A DNA stretch of 9,602 bases from an uncultured Clostridia bacterium (lineage in GTDB: Bacteria; Bacillota; Clostridia; Oscillospirales; Oscillospiraceae), in NCBI GenBank assembly GCA_946539175.1, contig CAMNHH010000084.1, forward strand, positions 1-9,602. The letters run 5' to 3'. The notes under the pieces are model-generated. The model saw only the letters and a program-made list of their open reading frames with translations. It did not search any database and was not told where the DNA came from. Every line of letters begins with the position of its first letter. Position 1 is the stretch's first letter. The position numbers and the translations under genes are program-made. Positions 5,387 through 9,602 of the stretch are shown here, piece by piece.

Positions 5387-6778
5387 CTATCCCAAGGGAT
5401 TCCCCCAGCGGAGCGCGCCTGGCGCTCCGCTTTTTTCCGGCTTGGGGGTGATCGGCCTTGCCATACACAGGTAGCGCCATTCGTCCGCCGCGTGATCCTC
5501 GCCGGTGGTGTCCAGATCCTCCGGGCGGAGGGGGTCGTAGACCAGGCTGGGGATGGTCCGCAGGAAGGCGGCGCAGCTGTCGTAGACGTAGAGCATGGGC
5601 AGACCCTCCTCGTCGAAGCGCAGCCGGTAGTGGCACTGCATCCAGCCGGGGATTCGCTTGTGGTCGCCGGGGCTGAAGTAAACCCCATAGCGTTCCCCGG
5701 TCTCCGCGATGCTCTCGCCGCCGCTCCCGTCCCAAATGGCCGGGTCCGCCACCCCTTCCACCCGCTTGCCCCGGAGCCAGGGATGGCTGTCCTCCAGCTC
5801 CCGAATCCGGCGGAAAACCTGGTCCGGCGTCCATTTGACCCCCTCGTTGGGGGTTTTTGTGCATCCGTAGAGCTCCAAAATCCGGTAGAGCCTTCCGTCA
5901 AAGTCCACCGCCCACCATGCGCAGGAGAAGGGCTTGGAGTAGCCCCAGTCGAAGCTGCGGTAGAGCTTCCAGCCGGGAGCGGGGGCCCGGGCCGGGATCA
6001 CGTGGGTCCAGCGGCCCTGGGCCCTGGCCTCCTCCGCCGTGAGCCCGGCCTCCAGACAGCGGACCGGGTCCGGGACCGCCCGGAAGTCCTCGAAGAACTG
6101 GCCCTCGAAGATGTCCCAGTCCCCCTCCAGCCAGGCCTTCCGCAGCTTCTCCGGCAGGGCCTCCAGCTGCCTGATATAGTCCGGCTGGCTTTTCATCAGC
6201 GCCTTGTTGTCTGTCACCAGGGACTGGATAAAGCTGTAATCCGCCGGGTTCTCCCCCGGCTCGTAGCGGCGGTCGATGAAGATCCGCTTCACGTAGCCGT
6301 GGCCCTGGCCGCCGGGATTGCAGGTGTAGTAAATCCGCTTGGGAAAATCGTTGACGCCCCGCAGGCAGGCGGAGATGGTCCGCATCTGGTATTCGCTGAG
6401 CTGGGTGGCCTCGTCCAGAAAGATCACGTCGTATTCCACGCCCTGGAGCCGGTCCAGATCCCCATCCTTGGCGCAGTACATAAAGTGGATGCTGGAGCCG
6501 TTGTCAAAGCGCAGCACCTTGTCCTTGTCGTTGTATTTGGCCAGAGCCAGAAGCTCCTGCCGCAGGATCTGGATGTGGTTGTTGATCAGCTCCGGGTAGG
6601 TCCGCCGGACGATCAGCAGCTTGATCCCCGGCCAGCGCAGGGCCAGCAGCTTGGCCTTGGTCCGCACCGCCCAGGACTTGCCGCCGCCCCTGGCTCCGCC
6701 GAAGCCCACGTGCTTGGTGGCCGCCCTCAGCATCCGGATCTGCTTCTCATTGGGCGGATCGATCTTCAATACGTTCAT
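5387..6778 (-). CDS. terL: Phage terminase large subunit
   Basis: A 463-residue DNA-packaging motor with an N-terminal ATPase and a C-terminal nuclease. The Walker A motif is GGARGGGKS (27-35, Lys34). Walker B is VIFLDEAT with Asp122 and catalytic Glu123. YYTCNPGG fits the coupling motif. The RNase H-like nuclease acids are Asp277 (SFDWGYSKP), Asp345 (GVADPAIWD) and Asp432 (HAADEWRY), so both active sites appear complete. The ATG at 6778 is chosen because AGAAAGGAAG lies just before it; a TTG 18 bases upstream in the same frame has no such site. It follows the small subunit by 30 bases. The last residues (about KSGAPGALRWGNPLG) are encoded by the AI-2E gene's terminator hairpin and look unlike a normal terminase tail, suggesting a recombination junction. 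No portal gene follows. Confidence 0.94.
   Translation of the reverse strand: MNVLKIDPPNEKQIRMLRAATKHVGFGGARGGGKSWAVRTKAKLLALRWPGIKLLIVRRTYPELINNHIQILRQELLALAKYNDKDKVLRFDNGSSIHFMYCAKDGDLDRLQGVEYDVIFLDEATQLSEYQMRTISACLRGVNDFPKRIYYTCNPGGQGHGYVKRIFIDRRYEPGENPADYSFIQSLVTDNKALMKSQPDYIRQLEALPEKLRKAWLEGDWDIFEGQFFEDFRAVPDPVRCLEAGLTAEEARAQGRWTHVIPARAPAPGWKLYRSFDWGYSKPFSCAWWAVDFDGRLYRILELYGCTKTPNEGVKWTPDQVFRRIRELEDSHPWLRGKRVEGVADPAIWDGSGGESIAETGERYGVYFSPGDHKRIPGWMQCHYRLRFDEEGLPMLYVYDSCAAFLRTIPSLVYDPLRPEDLDTTGEDHAADEWRYLCMARPITPKPEKSGAPGALRWGNPLG
5407..5436 (+). terminator. Intrinsic terminator of the AI-2E gene, inside the terL 3' end
   Basis: A perfect 10-bp stem, AGCGGAGCGC (5407-5416) and GCGCTCCGCT (5422-5431), with a GCCTG loop, followed directly by T5 (5432-5436). 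It works on the plus strand only, because no T run follows on the minus strand. It lies 66 bases after the permease stop and overlaps the coding end of the oppositely directed terminase gene. Confidence 0.85.
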
Positions 6779-6794
6779 GGGCTTCCTTTCTGTC

Positions 6795-6808
6795 AATTGG
6801 GATTTGCC
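6795..6808. repeat. Short intergenic repeat, copy in the terS-terL gap
   Basis: AATTGGGATTTGCC here matches AATCGGGATTTGCC at 7255-7268 in 13 of 14 bases. Both copies sit in short gaps just before a ribosome binding site of a minus-strand phage gene. A related inverted form (GCCAAATCCC, 5368-5377) lies after the terL stop. The role is unknown, and it may be a leader element or a remnant of recombination between modules. Confidence 0.45.
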
Positions 6809-7105
6809 TCACTCCGCCCATTCCTCCGGAATGCCGCGGAGCTCCACCCGGACGGTCTGCTCCTCCCGGGCTTCGTCAAAGAGCCCCAGGTACTTCACCA
6901 GCAGCTCGATGGCCTTCTGCTTGTCGTGGAGCTTGATCTCCACACCCTTGCCGGTGTCCTTGATCCCGGCGATGGCGGAGCGCTGGGCCGCGCTCAGCAG
7001 GCCGGTGTCCTTGACCCGGACCTCTCCGTCCTCAATTCGGATGTAGTCGGTGAAGTCGGAAAAGGCGATGGCCCGCAGGGCCTCCAGAATGGTTTCCTCG
7101 TTCAC
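6809..7105 (-). CDS. terS: Terminase small subunit, short form
   Basis: A 98-residue protein matching the C-terminal half of Terminase_2-type small subunits. RAIAFSDFTDYIRIEDGEV is followed by IAGIKDTGKGVEIKLHDKQKAIELLVKYLGLF, the usual pattern before the end of these proteins. It sits directly before terL. The family is normally about 140-180 residues with an N-terminal helix-turn-helix that recognises the packaging site, and that part is missing here. The GTG start overlaps the stop of the upstream ORF as GTGA, typical of translational coupling. No other frame upstream encodes an obvious helix-turn-helix. It may be a naturally minimal subunit or a truncated gene. Confidence 0.75.
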   Translation of the reverse strand: MNEETILEALRAIAFSDFTDYIRIEDGEVRVKDTGLLSAAQRSAIAGIKDTGKGVEIKLHDKQKAIELLVKYLGLFDEAREEQTVRVELRGIPEEWAE

Positions 7106-7230
7106 CGCTCTCCCCTCCTGGCGCTCTGGGCGTTCAGCTGCTCGATCAGCCGGAACAGGGCCGCCCAGAGCTGCTCGATCTGCTCCGCCGGCTCCCCCTC
7201 CGGCCTGGGCGGGTACTCATATTGGTTCAT
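7102..7230 (-). CDS. Small phage protein, 42 residues, function unknown
   Basis: An ORF starting MNQYEYPPRPEGEPAEQIEQ and ending LIEQLNAQSARRGER. It has an excellent AAGGAGG site 5 bases before the ATG, and its stop overlaps the terS start (GTGA), so it is very probably translated. The N-terminus is tyrosine- and proline-rich, and the rest (about 16-36, EQIEQLWAALFRLIEQLNAQ) has the spacing of one amphipathic helix that could form a coiled coil. No helix-turn-helix is visible, so it does not supply the missing terS DNA-binding part in an obvious way. Its place between a tail gene and terS suggests a structural or packaging accessory role, but the family is not recognised. Confidence 0.7.
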   Translation of the reverse strand: MNQYEYPPRPEGEPAEQIEQLWAALFRLIEQLNAQSARRGER

Positions 7231-7251
7231 GACAGCCTCCTTGTGGTTTTT

Positions 7252-7267
7252 GCAAATCGGGATTTGC
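7252..7267. repeat. Intergenic palindrome before the 42-residue ORF
   Basis: GCAAATC (7252-7258) and GATTTGC (7261-7267) form a 7-bp inverted repeat around GG. The right part (7255-7268) is shared with 6795-6808. On the minus strand it lies between the stop of the tail protein and the ribosome binding site of the small ORF. It is followed by an A run, not a T run, so it is not an intrinsic terminator. It may be an mRNA hairpin or processing site. Confidence 0.5.
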
Positions 7268-7270
7268 CGT

Positions 7271-9319
7271 TTACAGGTCGCTTCCCGCCTCCGTCAGCCA
7301 GCTGAGGCTGTGGAGCTCCATGCCGCCCCGGCCCTCCAGGCGCAGGCGGACCCGGGCGCAGCGGCGCAGGGGCGCCGGGAGGGTCACGGTCTGCAGGCTG
7401 CTGCCCTCCAGGGAGCCCAGCCGGATCCAGGGACCGCCGTCATAGGAGGCGGAGAGCCGCATGGCCGCGCCGGGCTCCAGCCTGGCGCTGAGCTGGACCC
7501 GGCTGATGTAGCGGCGGGTGCCCAGCGGGGGACTCAGTTCCCCGGTCTCGGCCCACCAGCGGATCCCGCCGCTGGAGCCGTCCTCCCCCGCCAGCACGGG
7601 AAGGGCCCCGGCCCGGGGCAGCAGGCAGAGCCGCCGGCCCCAGCTGTAGGCGGCCCGGAAGGAGAAATCGTCCTCCCGGTACCAGAAGCCCGTCTCCGTG
7701 TCCAGCACGAAGAGATTCGTCTTGCCTGCCGGATCCTCCATGCAGACGTAGTAGCGACTGCCGCTGGCGCCTGCGACGGCGTTGCGGTAGGGAATCTCCC
7801 CCAGGGCCCGGGAGACCGGGACCGGCAGGGTACCGTTGTAGCAGCAGATTCCCTCGGGGGACTTATAGTAGAGGCGGTTGCCGATCACCACGGCGCTGGC
7901 GGCGCTGCCCGGCTCGATGCCGCTGAGACTGACGGTGACCACCCCGTGATCCCCTGCGGCGGAGGGGTAGATCTTTTCCAGGCAGTCCGCCCGGAAGAAC
8001 AGGGGGCAGCCCCCCAGCACCGCGGCCCCGGTGTAGGGGCCGTCGTGGCCCCGGGCCACCCGGTAGCTGTCGGTGGACAGGCCCTCGAAGGCGTTCCAGT
8101 TGCGAAAATCTCCCAGCTTGCTGCCGTAGAGCTCGTTGATTCCGTCCCGGCAGCGACAGCCCCAGAGCCGGTTGCCCGCCTCCACCACAAAGTCCATCTC
8201 CGGGATGGGGCGGGTGACGGAGAAGAAGCTGCGGTCGTGGGAGCTCAGCTCCAGCTCCAGGGTCTCCGGCAGCAGGCCGGGGAGGATCAGGTAATCCCCC
8301 CGGCCCTCCTCCCGGTCGGCACCGCCGGGATCGTGCCAGGCCCCGGCCAGGGTATGGGTCCCGTCCCAGAGCCGCTCCAGCAGGGCTTCCGGCCCCTGGT
8401 TGCTCTCCAGGCGGCAGAGCAGCTCCACGCTGTCCCCTGCCCGCAGACCCTTGGCGATGCCGGGAACGGCGCATTTCACGTAGGCCGCCGTCTCCTGCCA
8501 GAGTCCCAGGCTCTGGGACCAGAGCCGCAGACGCGGGGTGGGCTCGCTGCTGTCCACCCAGTAGCCCCCGGCGGGGGCCGTGTCGGACCAGACCGGCTCC
8601 AGGGCCCGGCCCTCCGCGTCGCAGGGACTGAAGAGGGTGCCGCCCTGCTGGCATTCGTTGGACTGGGCCATGTCGCCGTAGTCCTCTGCCTCGGTCATGG
8701 GGAGGCCCTGACGGAGCTTCACCGTGTTGGCGAAGCGACCGTCGGGAAAGACGCAGACCCAGCCCCCCAGAAGGACCAGCTGCCGCAGGCCGCTGTTTTC
8801 GGGGTAGTGGCTGTAGCTGACCGTCAGCTCCGTCCCGTCCAGCTCCGGGACGTAGTCGAACAGAGCCTCGGGCAGATCGTCGGTCGTGCCGATGGAGACC
8901 CAACGGCGGAGACTGCGGCGATAGCGGTACTGGTAGAGCCCCGGCACCCGAAGCGTATGCTGCAGGGCAGCCTCGTCGGTGATGCCCACGCTGCCCTCCG
9001 GTCCCTCCGCGCAGAGGCTGCTTCTGCCCTTCAACAGCCGGGGCAGGGGGACTCCGCCGCACCACAGAGTCCCGTTCCGATCCAGCTGCACCGGCTCGCC
9101 CCGGCCTCCCATGGCCAGCAGACCCACGTTGGGCCAACCGGCCCAGCTCCGAAGCTCCTGGCGGCCCGGACGGGTCCGCAGCAGGGGCGCCCGGTCCCCG
9201 GAGAGATTCTCCATGTCGTAGAAGGCCCCGGCGGAGACCGTCGGCAGATGCTCATAGCCCCTGAAGCGGTCGATCAGCACCCGCTTTCTTGCCGGGACCT
9301 TGATGTTTGGATAGCGCAT
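7271..9319 (-). CDS. Phage tail stabilization / nozzle-like protein
   Basis: A 682-residue structural protein. The N-terminus (RVLIDRFRGYEHLPTVSAGAFYDMENLSGDRAPLLRTRPGR, about 13-53) fits the 'gain of G.f.d..Nl....p.L..RpGR' opening of podovirus tail stabilization proteins (P22 gp10 / T7 gp12-like). The middle (about 374-450, EAGNRLWGC...NELYGSKLGDFRNW...STDSYRVARG) and RLYYKSPEGICCYNG look like successive blades of a beta-propeller. The C-terminal part (about 600-680) is beta-rich and may be a carbohydrate-binding-like domain. No signal peptide or membrane segment is seen, as expected for a virion protein. The ATG is preceded by GGAAAGGAGG, which abuts a REP hairpin. The assignment rests on recalled sequence pattern, so the family is less certain than the phage origin. 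It looks intact. Confidence 0.68.
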   Translation of the reverse strand: MRYPNIKVPARKRVLIDRFRGYEHLPTVSAGAFYDMENLSGDRAPLLRTRPGRQELRSWAGWPNVGLLAMGGRGEPVQLDRNGTLWCGGVPLPRLLKGRSSLCAEGPEGSVGITDEAALQHTLRVPGLYQYRYRRSLRRWVSIGTTDDLPEALFDYVPELDGTELTVSYSHYPENSGLRQLVLLGGWVCVFPDGRFANTVKLRQGLPMTEAEDYGDMAQSNECQQGGTLFSPCDAEGRALEPVWSDTAPAGGYWVDSSEPTPRLRLWSQSLGLWQETAAYVKCAVPGIAKGLRAGDSVELLCRLESNQGPEALLERLWDGTHTLAGAWHDPGGADREEGRGDYLILPGLLPETLELELSSHDRSFFSVTRPIPEMDFVVEAGNRLWGCRCRDGINELYGSKLGDFRNWNAFEGLSTDSYRVARGHDGPYTGAAVLGGCPLFFRADCLEKIYPSAAGDHGVVTVSLSGIEPGSAASAVVIGNRLYYKSPEGICCYNGTLPVPVSRALGEIPYRNAVAGASGSRYYVCMEDPAGKTNLFVLDTETGFWYREDDFSFRAAYSWGRRLCLLPRAGALPVLAGEDGSSGGIRWWAETGELSPPLGTRRYISRVQLSARLEPGAAMRLSASYDGGPWIRLGSLEGSSLQTVTLPAPLRRCARVRLRLEGRGGMELHSLSWLTEAGSDL

Positions 9320-9331
9320 AGGCCCTCCTTT

Positions 9332-9359
9332 CCGTAGGGGCCGATGCCCACATCGGCCC
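9332..9359 (+). repeat. REP-like hairpin repeat in the phage operon, copy 1
   Basis: CCGTAG tag on the left, then GGGCCGATG (9338-9346) and CATCGGCCC (9351-9359) around CCCA. The unit is identical to the one at 24-50. Its tag touches the ribosome binding site of the tail protein gene. With the copy at 9378-9403 it forms a tail-to-tail inverted pair resembling a BIME. Confidence 0.82.
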
Positions 9360-9377
9360 TTTTCACTTCGATACGGA

Positions 9378-9403
9378 GGGCGGATGTGGGCATCCGCCCC
9401 TAC
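9378..9403 (-). repeat. REP-like hairpin repeat in the phage operon, copy 2
   Basis: GGGCGGATG (9378-9386) and CATCCGCCC (9391-9399) around TGGG, with the CTAC tag on the right. Compared with the other copies one C-G stem pair is flipped to G-C on both arms, so pairing is kept. It ends 6 bases from the capsid gene stop, and together the two hairpins fill nearly all of the 90-base gap between the capsid and tail genes. Confidence 0.82.
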
Positions 9404-9409
9404 AATCGG

Positions 9410-9602
9410 TTAGTTGGCCTCGTCTACGCCGGAGTAGGCGGAGCAGGACTCCACCCGGACCATGCGGTTCTGGTAGAGGATCCTGGCAGCGGACTCGAAC
9501 TTGTAGCCCACGGTGGAGAACTGGTTCAGGGGACCGCCGATCTGGGAGGCGTCCTTGATGATCATCTCCATGCCCATGCCCTCGGGGTCCACCACGCCGA
9601 AG
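9410..9602 (-). CDS. Phage major capsid protein, C-terminal part (N4-gp56-like), cut by the window edge
   Basis: The last 63 residues of a gene whose start lies beyond the window; the frame is open to the edge. The sequence GMGMEMIIKDASQIGGPLNQ followed by STVGYKFESAARILYQNRMVRVESCS matches the C-terminal end of N4-gp56 family major capsid proteins, which have the HK97-type fold and form the phage shell. The pattern 'GG.LNQ.sTvGyKf...a.iLy..rMVRveS' is the recognisable part. It is followed by the REP pair and then the tail protein gene in the same direction. The GTG at 9595 is within the protein, not its start. Confidence 0.75.
   Translation of the reverse strand, partial: FGVVDPEGMGMEMIIKDASQIGGPLNQFSTVGYKFESAARILYQNRMVRVESCSAYSGVDEAN

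Noticed and set aside
4095..5474. Alternative plus-strand frame of 459 codons overlapping the AI-2E gene.
   Set aside because: It is dominated by Gly, Ala, Pro and Arg and lacks membrane segments. The 4291-5340 frame gives a coherent permease with a good ribosome binding site.
5492..9337. An open frame of 1281 codons on the plus strand across the terminase and tail genes.
   Set aside because: It runs antisense through several well-supported genes and their gaps, and is rich in Ala, Gly, Pro, Gln and Leu with no domain. It is a composition artefact.

Overview
The window is high-GC DNA from a low-copy chromosomal region, most likely of a Gram-positive gut-type clostridium (Oscillospiraceae-like). 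This is inferred from the strong AGGAGG-type ribosome binding sites, a GyrA of the clostridial type (SAT.VGDVIGRYHPHGDAS), a YtvI-like AI-2E family permease and the dispersed hairpin repeats. The exact taxon cannot be fixed from the sequence alone.

Layout. (1) Positions 1-650 hold a small HUH-type REP-associated transposase (RAYT) gene, visibly more AT-rich than its surroundings. It is flanked by copies of a REP-like hairpin repeat that point one way upstream and the other way downstream. (2) Positions 650-3151 hold a full-length gyrA, followed by GC-rich hairpins and a bidirectional terminator shared with a convergent phage-type gene. (3) Positions 3286-4213, minus strand, hold a lysis cassette: a small r1t-type holin, then an Amidase_2 endolysin with a short SPOR-like tail. 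(4) Positions 4291-5340, plus strand, hold a cellular AI-2E/YtvI-like membrane protein gene with its own leader and a strong intrinsic terminator. (5) Positions 5387-9602, minus strand, hold phage packaging and structural genes. In transcription order these are the 3' end of a major capsid protein gene, a tail stabilization/nozzle-like protein, a 42-residue ORF, an unusually short terminase small subunit, and the terminase large subunit.

How the parts relate. The minus-strand genes look like a rearranged or partly eroded prophage. The order is capsid, tail protein, terminase, lysis, with no portal gene after the terminase. A plus-strand cellular gene sits between the terminase and lysis genes. 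The AI-2E terminator lies inside the last codons of terL, so the junction between phage and cellular DNA is very tight. The same REP hairpin found beside the RAYT also occurs as an inverted pair inside the phage operon, between the capsid and tail genes. This suggests the repeats have spread into resident prophage DNA.

No defence system, CRISPR array, tRNA or rRNA was seen. The most interesting items are the AI-2E insertion and its shared terminator, the terminase small subunit lacking its usual N-terminal DNA-binding part, and the RAYT/REP family with paired base changes in its hairpin stem.
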